A DNA stretch of 64,000 nt from Prevotellaceae bacterium KH2P17 (lineage in GTDB: Bacteria > Bacteroidota > Bacteroidia > Bacteroidales > Bacteroidaceae). The notes beneath the pieces are model-generated. The model was not told the DNA's origin. It saw only the letters and a program-made list of their open reading frames with translations, and ran no database searches. The stretch is from the NCBI GenBank assembly GCA_900199655.1, contig FZRE01000002.1, positions 62,001 through 126,000 of the forward strand. Reading direction: 5' to 3'. The translations under genes and the position numbers were made by a program. Positions 30,066 through 38,354 of this stretch are shown piece after piece (position 1 is the first letter of the stretch; each line of letters begins with the position of its first letter).

Positions 30066-31919
30066 TTGAAAACATTCGAAGAATTGGGCGTTTCTGAGCA
30101 CATCAGAAAGGCCATCAGTGAGTTAGGATTCGAGCATCCCATGCCGGTCCAGGAAGAAGTTATACCCTATCTGCTCGGCGAGGGCAACGATGTTATCGCG
30201 CTGGCACAGACCGGCACGGGCAAGACGGCTGCCTACGGCATTCCCGTTTTGCAGAAAGTAGACCCGCAGAGCAGGGAAACGCAGGCGCTCATCCTGTCGC
30301 CTACGCGCGAGCTCTGCCTGCAGATAGCCGACGACCTCAATGCCTTTTCCAAGTACATCGACGGCCTGCACGTGGTTCCGGTCTATGGCGGAACCTCCAT
30401 CGAGACGCAGATACGCCAGCTCCGCCACGGCGTTCAGATTATCGTGGCCACGCCGGGGCGCCTCATCGACCTCATGAAACGCGGCGTTGCCAAGCTCGAC
30501 GCCGTGCGCAACGTGGTGCTCGACGAGGCCGACGAGATGCTCAACATGGGCTTCTCCGAGAGCATCAACGCCATCTTTGAGGGCGTTCCGGCCGACCGCA
30601 ACACGCTGCTCTTCTCCGCAACCATGAGCAAGGAGATTGAAAGAATAGCCAAGAACTACCTCCATGACTATAAGGAAATAGTGGTGGGCAGCCGCAACGA
30701 GGGCGCCGAATTCGTGAACCACGTTTACTACATGGTGCACAGCAAGGACAAGTATCTGGCACTGAAGCGCATTGTTGACTTCTATCCGCGCATCTTCGCC
30801 ATCATCTTCTGCCGCACGAAGCTGGAAACGCAGGAGATTGCCGACAAGCTCATACGCGACGGCTACAATGCCGAGTCGCTGCACGGAGACCTCTCGCAGC
30901 AGCAGCGAGACCTCACCATGCAGAAGTTCAGGCAGCATACGGTGCAGCTGCTCGTGGCCACCGACGTGGCTGCTCGCGGACTGGACGTTGACGACCTGAC
31001 GCATGTCATCAACTACGGACTGCCCGACGACATCGAAAGCTACACCCACCGCAGCGGCCGAACGGGCCGGGCGGGCAAGAAAGGCACCTCCATCTCCATC
31101 GTTCACACACGCGAGAAGTTCAAGATAAAGGCCATAGAGAAGGTCATCGGCAAGGAGTTTGTGGACGGAGAGCTGCCCTCTCCCGAGGAAATATGCAAGA
31201 AGCAACTCTTCAAAGTCATGGATGACATCATGAAAACCGACGTCGACGAGGAGCAGATTGCCCCCTACATGGGCGACATCAACCGCCAGTTTGAGTACAT
31301 AGACAAAGAAGACATCATCAAGAAGATGGTAACCATCACCTTCGGTCGCTTCCTTGAATACTACAAGAACGCGCCGGCCATAGAGAAACCTACATCGACC
31401 CGCAAGCGCGGAGACGACCGCGGCGAGGGCCGAAACCACGGAAAGGTATCGTCCGGGCGCCGCAAGCACGAGGCCGAAACAGGCTACAAGCGCCTCTTCA
31501 TCAATCTGGGCAAGGCCGACGGCTTCTATCCGGGCGAGGTGATGCAGTTCATCAACGCCCATGTTCATGGCCGCCAGGAGGTGGGACATATCGATCTGCT
31601 GCAGAAGTTCTCATATATAGAGGTGCCGGAGCAAGATGCGGCCAAGGTGATGCGCGGCCTCAACGGCACCGTTTACAAGGGTCGGGAGGTTCGTTGCAAC
31701 GATGCCGACGAGCAGGGGCACGGCCCCCGCACCCGTGGCGACCGCAGCGAGAGCCGTTCGCGCAGCCGCGACGCCAAGCCGCGCACGCCCCGCAAGTTCC
31801 GTACAGAGGACAACGGCGACTGGCGGGAGCTCATAAAAGGCAACTCGTTCAAGCTCAAAGGCGAGGAACCTGACTTCAATGAAGAGGGCTGGGCACGCCG
31901 CCGACCGAAGAAAAAGTAG
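30066..31919 (+). CDS. DEAD-box ATP-dependent RNA helicase with DbpA-like RNA-binding domain
   Basis: A 617-residue RNA helicase starting at a TTG (30066). An in-frame stop 15 bp upstream and the fit of MKTFEELGVSEHIRKAISEL to family N-termini support this start. Motifs are in order: Q motif (PMPVQEEVIPY), I AQTGTGKT, Ia PTREL, Ib TPGRL, II DEAD, III SAT, V ARGLDV and VI HRSGRTGR. A DbpA-type RNA-binding domain (YKRLFINLGKADGFYPGEVM) and a basic Arg-rich tail follow. It probably unwinds structured RNA in ribosome assembly or cold adaptation. The leader suggests autoregulation. Confidence 0.94.
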   Translation: MKTFEELGVSEHIRKAISELGFEHPMPVQEEVIPYLLGEGNDVIALAQTGTGKTAAYGIPVLQKVDPQSRETQALILSPTRELCLQIADDLNAFSKYIDGLHVVPVYGGTSIETQIRQLRHGVQIIVATPGRLIDLMKRGVAKLDAVRNVVLDEADEMLNMGFSESINAIFEGVPADRNTLLFSATMSKEIERIAKNYLHDYKEIVVGSRNEGAEFVNHVYYMVHSKDKYLALKRIVDFYPRIFAIIFCRTKLETQEIADKLIRDGYNAESLHGDLSQQQRDLTMQKFRQHTVQLLVATDVAARGLDVDDLTHVINYGLPDDIESYTHRSGRTGRAGKKGTSISIVHTREKFKIKAIEKVIGKEFVDGELPSPEEICKKQLFKVMDDIMKTDVDEEQIAPYMGDINRQFEYIDKEDIIKKMVTITFGRFLEYYKNAPAIEKPTSTRKRGDDRGEGRNHGKVSSGRRKHEAETGYKRLFINLGKADGFYPGEVMQFINAHVHGRQEVGHIDLLQKFSYIEVPEQDAAKVMRGLNGTVYKGREVRCNDADEQGHGPRTRGDRSESRSRSRDAKPRTPRKFRTEDNGDWRELIKGNSFKLKGEEPDFNEEGWARRRPKKK

Positions 31920-31942
31920 GCCGGCAGCACCTTCATCAGGTA

Positions 31943-32047
31943 TCCATTTACCACCCAACACCTAACACCCATCACCCAAAAGGTCACACCATTACCACCC
32001 AACACCCATCACCTATCACCCAAAATCCCATCACCCAACACCCAGAA
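31943..32047. repeat. CACCCAACACCCATCACC repeat, copy D1
   Basis: About 105 bp of degenerate CACCCA(A/T)CACC units, strongly C-rich on the plus strand, between the helicase and ogt genes. The same repeat occurs at 35607 and inside dusB at 60852. Confidence 0.75.
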
Positions 32048-32050
32048 ACA

Positions 32051-32569
32051 ATGGAAATAACCACATCCATCTATCATTCGCCGGTTGGCGAGCTGCGCTT
32101 AGGCTCGCTTGAGGGCAAGCTGTGCATGTGCGATTTCATTCTGCCGGGGCACGAGTCACGCACGGTAAAAAGGCTGAAAAACGCATTTCAGGCCCATTTC
32201 ATCGATGGTATTACGCCCGTCATTACGCAAACCGGCATGCAGTTAGACGAGTATTTCGCCGGCCGCCGCAGCGCGTTCGATATTCCGATGCAGCTCTGCG
32301 GTACGCCGTTTCAGCAGCAGGTGTGGCGCATCTTGCAGACTGTGGGCTACGGAGAGACCATTTCCTACGCCGAAGAAGCAGCGCGGCTGGGCCGTCCCAC
32401 GGCCTACCGGGCAGTGGCGAATGCCAACGGTGCCAACCCCATTTCCATCATCATTCCCTGCCACCGCATCATAGCAAGCAACCGGAAGCTCGGCGGCTAC
32501 GGCGGCGGACTTGACAAGAAGCGCTTCCTCCTGCAGCTGGAACAGAGCCTGGAGAGGGTGAGGGAATAA
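32051..32569 (+). CDS. ogt: Methylated-DNA--protein-cysteine methyltransferase
   Basis: A 172-residue protein with the methyl-acceptor motif IPCHRI near residue 138, preceded by the helix-turn-helix region GRPTAYRAVANANGANP and the start SPVGELRLGSLEGKLC. It removes alkyl groups from O6-alkylguanine in DNA by suicide transfer to its cysteine. No Ada N-terminal domain is present. Transcription is probably ended by the hairpin at 32587. Confidence 0.95.
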   Translation: MEITTSIYHSPVGELRLGSLEGKLCMCDFILPGHESRTVKRLKNAFQAHFIDGITPVITQTGMQLDEYFAGRRSAFDIPMQLCGTPFQQQVWRILQTVGYGETISYAEEAARLGRPTAYRAVANANGANPISIIIPCHRIIASNRKLGGYGGGLDKKRFLLQLEQSLERVRE

Positions 32570-32586
32570 GCAAAAGGTAAAGAAAC

Positions 32587-32630
32587 AAAACGCATGAGAG
32601 CTGGGGCAAACCTCGGCTCTCATGCGTTTT
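32587..32630. terminator. Bidirectional terminator between ogt and the GH2 gene
   Basis: Perfect 15-bp inverted repeat (32587-32601 with 32616-32630, arm AAAACGCATGAGAGC) with A-run on the left and T-run on the right. It serves both converging genes. Confidence 0.9.
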
Positions 32631-32650
32631 AGGAGGCTGAAAACGGCGGA

Positions 32651-35557
32651 TTAATCGTACGAAATGTTCCTCAGTTCGCCTATCTCGGCACTTGCGGCCT
32701 GCCGGGAGAGCGTTGCCTTCAGCTCTGAAAAGCTGATGGAGAACGACGGACGGAAGTCGGCAGAGTGCATGTACTGCAGCATCGAGCGGTAGAAAGCCCG
32801 CGACTCGGGATATTGCAGCTGCCGCCGCAGGTTGCTCATGCACACCAGCAGGCGCCCCCGGCCTACCTTGAACTCGAACACAAGACCCAACTTGTGGTTG
32901 CGTTCGATGTTGTCTATCACCTGCACAATGGGCCGGTAGGAGCGTGGGAAGACATCAAGTATCATGGGACTGGAGCCCTTGATGATGCTGAACCACTGCC
33001 AGTTGGTGTGCTCCTCGGTAGGAAAACCGCGGAAGAGCGGATGCTCCGGGTGCGTAAAAATGCCCAATGTGCCCGGTGAAACGGGCTTTTTGTTGTTCTC
33101 GCAGATGGTCTTGAACATGCGGTAATTCCAGTAGTCGGTCTGGAAAAGGCCCTGAACAACGGGCAGCGAGGCATTGAGCACGCTGTCTTCACGTACCGAC
33201 GTAGGCGACGTGAGCCACAATACAGAGGCTCCGTTTTCGAGTTTTTTGCCCATTTCATCGGTCAGATGAGAGGTGATGAGTATTCCTTTTTTCAAATCCG
33301 TTATCTTGTTTTCCGCCTCCGGATAAACCCACAGAGGGTAGCTGTTGTGGTAAGGCGTGCCGCCGACGGCCACCTCTACCGTGAGGCGGGTGGGCTGCCG
33401 GATGCCCCGGAGGTCGGCGGCAGCGGTGCCGACACGGAACAGTCCCACGCTGTCAGCAGGCACCGGGAGGCTGCCCTCGGCCGCTGTCTGCCCGCCGGGC
33501 AGCACCAGCCGCCAGGTTAGTGTCTTGCCTTGCAGCGGCCGGCCGCTGTAGTTGGCAATGCTGAAGCCGGCCTTCCAGCCGCTGCCGCCGGCCTGTCCGG
33601 CCTGCCGGCTGGTGGCAAGAACGCAGCTGTCGGCCTCCATCAGCGGCACCACGGGCGAGCACCACTGGCGCCACTCCTCGGGAGTAACGAGCCCCTTGGA
33701 CTGCATGTTGGCGTCGAGTATGCCCACATAGGCCGAGCCCTGGCCCGGGTAATCCTGAATGTCGAGCAGGTGGAAGCCCGCCATGTGGCGCGTGCGCAGG
33801 TCGGCCTCGATATCTGCTTTGTACAAACTCACGCTCCACGCGCCGCTTGCCCGGTGGAAGTCGGCAGCCTGGTCGCCCATACCGGCGGCCTGCAAGCGGC
33901 GGCGGAACTCCTCCATGTTATACGGACGGAGCACGCCCTGATATTGAGGAATCTCGCTGTCGAAGTCGGGATAGGTTTGGAACTGCCCCGTCTCGTGGCT
34001 GATAACGGGCACGGAAGAACGCAGGCAGGCCTGCTCGAAGTTCCACGAAGTGGAGGGGCGGAAGTGGTTGATGATGCCGCCGTCGAGCGCATCGCAGAAC
34101 CCGAACGAGCCGCGCGTATGCGTGTGGAACTGCCCCCAGGCCTCTCCGGCCGTGCGGCAGGTGGTGAAGTAGTCCATTTCAGGGCTCACTCCCCGGAACC
34201 CGAGGTAGTAACTGGAGCCGAGGGTGTAGAGCTTCCGCGAGTCGAAAGCACGCAGTACGCGCACGAACTGCTGCATGGTCTCCACGCTGCCCCACAGCTC
34301 ATTGCCCAGTGCCATCATCACAAAGCTGGGATGATTGCCGTAAGCCATGAGCAGCTGCTTGCCTTCGCGCAGCAGGAAGTTCATGAGCGTGGAGTCGGCA
34401 GCATTGAAATCGCCCCAGAAAGGCAGCTCCGGTTGCAGATAAACGCCCATTTCATCGGCCGCTGTAAAGGCCGCATCGGGCGGGCACCAGCTGTGAAAAC
34501 GCACGTGGTTGATGCCGTACCGGCGGCACGTAGCCAGGTACCGGCGCCACGTTTCAACGTCCATAGGCGCGTGGGCGGTCTGCGGAAACACGCAGGCATC
34601 ATGCTTGCCGCGCAGGAAGGTGAGGTTTCCGTTCACGTAGAAGTGGCGGTCGTGCGCCCGGAAGTCTACCAGTCCGAAGGTTGCGGAGAGCGTATCTTCG
34701 CCCGTGATTTCGGCCTTTACGACGTACCGCTGGGGCGAGAACTCGCTCCACAGCTTGCTGTCGGCACCCAAAGACAGCTCCAGTGGGAAGAAGTGTTCGG
34801 GCTTGGAAGTGGGTTCGAGGGTTATTTTACGGAACTCGCGGCTCGTCATCACGCGCCCCGCAAGGTCGGTTACGGCCACGCGGAGGCGTGCCTTGGCGCC
34901 GGGCGTGCCCTCGAAACGCAGCAGCACCTGCGCCTTGCGGGCCGCGGCATCGGGCTTAACGGTCATGCGGGTGAAGTGAACAGGGTTGACGGCCTCGAGG
35001 AAGAAGCGGCCGATGATGCCGTTCCAGTTGGTCTGCGTGTCCTCGGTAAAGGCGTGCGACGAGGCGTACACCTGCCGCGGCACGCCGCTCGAGTTGTCTA
35101 CGAGGATGCAGATTTCGTGGCTTCCGGGCGTGAGCGCCGCGGTGAGGTCATATACCTGCGGCGTGCAGATGTTGCCCTGCGAGCCCTGGCTGCGGCCGTC
35201 TACAAAGACCGTTGAGGGCTTGGTACGCTCCATGTGCAGGCAGATGCGCTTGCCGCTCCACTCACGTGGGATGACAACCGTGCGCCGGTACCACGCCTTG
35301 CCCACGTAACTGAAGAGGCGGGTGAGGTGCCCCGTCTGGCTTCGGTCGGTGCAGGGGTTGCCCTGCCGGTTGGTGTCGGTGGTGCCGGGCAGCGTGACCA
35401 TGGCCTCGCGGGGCTGCCTGGCGTCGGTTAAGGCGGCCGCATCAAGCGTGAGCTGCCAACTGCCCGAGAGGTCCATCTGCAGGCGGTAACTCTTCTCTTT
35501 GGCGTGTACGGGCAGGGCGAGGAGGCCTGCCAGGAGTGTAATCATGATGTGCTTCAT
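32651..35557 (-). CDS. Secreted GH2-family glycoside hydrolase
   Basis: A 968-residue protein with a signal peptide (MKHIMITLLAGLLALPVHA). In order it has the GH2 sugar-binding jelly roll (GKAWYRRTVVIPREW), an immunoglobulin-like domain, and a TIM barrel. The acid/base is in ALGNELWGS (about residue 420) and the nucleophile in ISHETGQFQ (about 522). A C-terminal part of about 300 residues resembles the GATase-like fold attached to some GH2 enzymes. Candidates are beta-galactosidase, beta-glucuronidase or beta-mannosidase; the sequence does not decide. The gene stands alone. A TATCTTTG box (35569-35562) ends 4 bp before the ATG, so the true start may be the fifth codon (ATG at 35545). Confidence 0.85.
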   Translation of the reverse strand: MKHIMITLLAGLLALPVHAKEKSYRLQMDLSGSWQLTLDAAALTDARQPREAMVTLPGTTDTNRQGNPCTDRSQTGHLTRLFSYVGKAWYRRTVVIPREWSGKRICLHMERTKPSTVFVDGRSQGSQGNICTPQVYDLTAALTPGSHEICILVDNSSGVPRQVYASSHAFTEDTQTNWNGIIGRFFLEAVNPVHFTRMTVKPDAAARKAQVLLRFEGTPGAKARLRVAVTDLAGRVMTSREFRKITLEPTSKPEHFFPLELSLGADSKLWSEFSPQRYVVKAEITGEDTLSATFGLVDFRAHDRHFYVNGNLTFLRGKHDACVFPQTAHAPMDVETWRRYLATCRRYGINHVRFHSWCPPDAAFTAADEMGVYLQPELPFWGDFNAADSTLMNFLLREGKQLLMAYGNHPSFVMMALGNELWGSVETMQQFVRVLRAFDSRKLYTLGSSYYLGFRGVSPEMDYFTTCRTAGEAWGQFHTHTRGSFGFCDALDGGIINHFRPSTSWNFEQACLRSSVPVISHETGQFQTYPDFDSEIPQYQGVLRPYNMEEFRRRLQAAGMGDQAADFHRASGAWSVSLYKADIEADLRTRHMAGFHLLDIQDYPGQGSAYVGILDANMQSKGLVTPEEWRQWCSPVVPLMEADSCVLATSRQAGQAGGSGWKAGFSIANYSGRPLQGKTLTWRLVLPGGQTAAEGSLPVPADSVGLFRVGTAAADLRGIRQPTRLTVEVAVGGTPYHNSYPLWVYPEAENKITDLKKGILITSHLTDEMGKKLENGASVLWLTSPTSVREDSVLNASLPVVQGLFQTDYWNYRMFKTICENNKKPVSPGTLGIFTHPEHPLFRGFPTEEHTNWQWFSIIKGSSPMILDVFPRSYRPIVQVIDNIERNHKLGLVFEFKVGRGRLLVCMSNLRRQLQYPESRAFYRSMLQYMHSADFRPSFSISFSELKATLSRQAASAEIGELRNISYD

Positions 35558-35561
35558 GCCG

Positions 35562-35569
35562 CAAAGATA
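35562..35569 (-). promoter_or_regulatory. -7 box abutting the GH2 start codon
   Basis: TATCTTTG on the minus strand, with only 4 bp between it and the ATG at 35557. It implies a leaderless message or use of the downstream ATG at 35545. Confidence 0.55.
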
Positions 35570-35606
35570 GCGAATGATTTTGAAAGGGGCAAAGTCTGAA
35601 AGTTAT

Positions 35607-35640
35607 TTTTGGGTGATGGGTGTTAGGTGTTGGGTGTTCA
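35607..35640. repeat. CACCCAACACCCATCACC repeat, copy D2 (reverse orientation)
   Basis: GGGTGATGGGTGTTAGGTG followed by TTGGGTGTT, the reverse complement of the units at 31943. It lies just upstream of the GH2 promoter. Confidence 0.6.
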
Positions 35641-35670
35641 TGGAGAGCAGGATGAGGAGGAGGAGGGAGA

Positions 35671-35860
35671 TTGAAGGATAACCCCACCCCGGCCCTCCCC
35701 GAAGGGGAGGGGGATTGAAGCTATCGGTCAAGGGGCTTGAAGGATAACCCCTCCCCGGCCCTCCCCGAAGGGGAGGGGGATTGGAGCTATCGTTCAAGGG
35801 GCTTGAATGGGTGCTTCAAGGGGCTTGAAGGTATCGGTCAAGAGGCTTAATGGATAGCTT
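35671..35860. repeat. Tandem 66-bp repeat combining CCCTCCCC hairpins and CTTCAAG words (copy A5)
   Basis: Two units start TTGAAGGATAACCCC at 35671 and 35737 (period 66). Each carries the hairpin CCCTCCCCGAAGGGGAGGG followed by GATTGAAGCTATCGGTCAAG or a close variant. Further CTTCAAG/CTTGAAG words run to 35860. This shows the A-type repeat physically joined to the CCCTCCCC repeat. The 652-bp gap 35558-36209 holds only repeats and the terminator at 36147. Confidence 0.75.
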
Positions 35861-35939
35861 TTGCAAACTCTCTGATATTCAGGTAGTTCTGCGGATGGCT
35901 TTTGAAGGGTTGGCGTAGGCTTCCCCGTAGGCGCCAGAG

Positions 35940-36059
35940 TATCCTCCCCTTGGAAAGGGGAGGTTAGGAGGGGATGACGCGTAAGCGGCTTGCTACCTTT
36001 CTGCCGGGTATCATCCCCTCCTCCGCCTCCCCTTGGAAAGGGGAGGATACCGGTTTGTC
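35940..36059. repeat. Two oppositely placed half-elements of the C family
   Basis: 35940-35978 (TATCCTCCCC to GGGGATGAC) and 36010-36059 (ATCATCCCCTCC to GGATACCGG) are the right and left ends of the 144-bp element family placed back to back, with 31 bp between them. No full-length partner is seen on either outer side. Confidence 0.6.
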
Positions 36060-36146
36060 TTTCAACTGTTTTGTTGGCTCCTTGCCCATTGATAACCAAC
36101 GAACAGGCGCCAGAGTTTGCTTTTCAAAGGAGAGAAAAACAAATAT

Positions 36147-36180
36147 AAAAAGGGGAAAGCATGTGCAGATGCTTTCCCCT
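36147..36180 (-). terminator. Intrinsic terminator after the S46 peptidase gene
   Basis: On the minus strand a 12-bp stem (AGGGGAAAGCAT/ATGCTTTCCCCT, 36151-36162 with 36169-36180) is followed by a T-rich stretch. It is 30 bp after the stop at 36210. Confidence 0.8.
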
Positions 36181-36209
36181 TATAGGTAAGGTGCGGCTGC
36201 GGAGAGCCG

Positions 36210-38336
36210 TTATTGGGCGCCTATTTCCTTGAGCAGGCGGTCGGCATGGCCCCACTTGTCCATCATGTAGAGCACGTAGCGGATGTCTACTCCGATGCAG
36301 CGGGCCAGGCGATGGTCGAAGTTGATGTCGCTCGAGAGGCTGTCCCAGTTGCCGTCGAAGGCCAGGCCGATGAGCCGACCCTTGCCGTCGAACATCGGCG
36401 AGCCGCTGTTGCCGCCCGTGATGTCGTTGTTCGTAAGGAAGCAGAGCTGCATCTTGCCCGTCGTCTTGTCCTGATAAGGGCCGAAGTCGGAGGCCGAGAG
36501 CAGCTGGTGCATGATGGGTTCGGCGAAATATTCCACGTTTTCATCGGCCTTTTTCATCTTCTCCACCATGCTTTCTGCCGTGGTGTAGTAGCCCGATGGA
36601 CGGCCGCCGAGGTCGAAACCGCCCACCTGTCCGTAGCTCAGTCGCATGGTGAAGTTGGCGTCGCTGTAGTGAGGCAGGTCCTGCTCCATGTGTATCTTGG
36701 CGTCGCAGAGCAGCCTTTCCTGCCTGTCAATCTCGTCGGCATGCTCCAAGAGTTCTGTTCTTAAGGCGTCCATTACTTCCAGCAGGTCGAGCCCATACAT
36801 GGTTCCGGGGTCCTTTTGGAACGATTTGCGGTTCACGTAGAGCTTGCGGCCGCTCTTCATCAGGGCCGATTTGCTCCACAGATAGTCGACATAAGCGGCG
36901 TAGTTGCCGCCGAACTTGGTGTCGATGGTCCGGTAGAACTTGGGCAGATACTTGGCGCTCACGTGCTGGCGGTAGTTCCTGAAGAGGGTGGCCATCACCT
37001 CCTTGTCGAGACTTGCATCCCACTCGGCCGAGTTGTCCTTAAATTCAACGTACTGCTTCTTGGGCTTCTCGGCCGGTCCTTGCAGCTCCATGTAGTTCAA
37101 TCGGAACGCGCGCGTGTTGAATTCGCTGGTTCCCAGGAACGTTTCGCGGAAGAAGGTGAACGTCTTCATGGCCTCGGAGCGCTTGGCGTAGAGGTCTTTC
37201 ATCTTGTCGAAGTCGAGCTCTCCCTTCAAATAACCGGTGGAGTCCTGCCATGACTTGATGTGTTCTTCGTACTCCCTTTTCTGGTTCACCAGCCCGATGG
37301 AATCGATACATTTGTTCATTCCGATAGAGTTTTTCCAGTAGTTGGCGCTCTGGGCGAACTTGGAGTCGTACTTGATGCGCACTGCCTCGTCGGCCCGCAT
37401 GTGGCGGAGCATGACCTCCTGCTTTACGCCTCGTACCTGGGCGCGGGGCTCGTTGGTGGCATCGCGGCGCTCCCGGATGCCGTACGAGGAGAGGTAACGG
37501 CTGGTGGAGCCGGGGTAACCGATGGTCATGGCGAAGTCGCCTGCCTTGTATCCCTGCATGCTTACAGGTGCCCAGTGCTTGGGATGGTAAGGAACGTTGT
37601 CCTTGCTGTAAGGCGCCGGACCGTTTGTTCGTGGGTTGGCATAGATGCGGAAGACCGAGAAATCGCACGTTTGTCGTGGCCACATCCAGTTATCTGTTTC
37701 CCCTCCGAACTTTCCCATGCTCTTAGGAACGGCGAAAACGAGGCGCAGGTCGGTGAAGTCTTGATAGGTTGTGGCGTAGAACTTGTTGCCTTCGTAGAAG
37801 GCGTCGATGTCAACATGCAGTGTTGAGTCCTTGGTCTTGGCCTGGCGGGTGAGTTCATTCTGGAGCGAGTCGATAATGGCTTCCTGCCGTTCGGCGCCCT
37901 GCAGGTAGAAGCCTGTGCCCAGTACGCGGTCCGTGATGTCCTGTTGCGAGACCATGAAGCTAACGAACATGTCCTCGTTGGGCAGTTCCTCGCTGTAGTC
38001 CTTGGCGCAGAAGCCGTTGAGCATGTAGTCGTGCTGCACGGTGGAATGACTGCGTATGGACTCGAATCCGCAGTGGTGGTTGGTGAAGACGAGCCCGTCG
38101 GGCGAAACGACTACGCCCGAGCAGTAGCCCGAGAAGTTCACTACGGCGTTCTTGATGGCGTCCTGCCCCTCGTACAGTGCACCGTAGGGCAGCTGGAAAC
38201 CCTCCTGCTGCATGGTCTCGTAAACGGCCTTGGGCAGGTTGTAGAGTGTCCACATGCCCTCGTCGGCATGTGCCGGAAAGGCCAGGAACGCAAGGAGATA
38301 AATAGGTAGAAGTACCTTCTGCAATGTTTTTTTCAT
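36210..38336 (-). CDS. S46-family dipeptidyl-peptidase, DPP7-like
   Basis: A 708-residue periplasmic serine peptidase (signal peptide ending AFPAHA) that removes dipeptides from peptide N-termini. Catalytic residues are His in FTNHHCGF (87/88), Asp in the DNWMWPRQTCDFSVFR region, and Ser644 in GGNSGSPMF. The residue 18 positions after the serine, which sets specificity in the family, is Gly (LAFDGNW). That fits DPP7, which prefers hydrophobic P1 residues, rather than DPP11, which has Arg and prefers Asp/Glu. It is 18 bp after the flippase gene but functionally unrelated to it. Confidence 0.92.
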   Translation of the reverse strand: MKKTLQKVLLPIYLLAFLAFPAHADEGMWTLYNLPKAVYETMQQEGFQLPYGALYEGQDAIKNAVVNFSGYCSGVVVSPDGLVFTNHHCGFESIRSHSTVQHDYMLNGFCAKDYSEELPNEDMFVSFMVSQQDITDRVLGTGFYLQGAERQEAIIDSLQNELTRQAKTKDSTLHVDIDAFYEGNKFYATTYQDFTDLRLVFAVPKSMGKFGGETDNWMWPRQTCDFSVFRIYANPRTNGPAPYSKDNVPYHPKHWAPVSMQGYKAGDFAMTIGYPGSTSRYLSSYGIRERRDATNEPRAQVRGVKQEVMLRHMRADEAVRIKYDSKFAQSANYWKNSIGMNKCIDSIGLVNQKREYEEHIKSWQDSTGYLKGELDFDKMKDLYAKRSEAMKTFTFFRETFLGTSEFNTRAFRLNYMELQGPAEKPKKQYVEFKDNSAEWDASLDKEVMATLFRNYRQHVSAKYLPKFYRTIDTKFGGNYAAYVDYLWSKSALMKSGRKLYVNRKSFQKDPGTMYGLDLLEVMDALRTELLEHADEIDRQERLLCDAKIHMEQDLPHYSDANFTMRLSYGQVGGFDLGGRPSGYYTTAESMVEKMKKADENVEYFAEPIMHQLLSASDFGPYQDKTTGKMQLCFLTNNDITGGNSGSPMFDGKGRLIGLAFDGNWDSLSSDINFDHRLARCIGVDIRYVLYMMDKWGHADRLLKEIGAQ

Positions 38337-38354
38337 ATTGATAAGTTGATATTT

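Noticed and set aside
31943-32047. CACCCAACACCC repeats considered as CRISPR or as telomere-like ends
   Set aside because: Units are degenerate, without unique spacers. Copies lie inside a chromosome-like gene context and even in a coding sequence, so they are simple-sequence repeats.
30123-35215. Long antisense frames opposite the helicase (30123-31589) and the GH2 gene (33530-35215)
   Set aside because: The opposite strand carries complete, motif-bearing enzymes; the antisense products have no recognisable domains or sensible starts.
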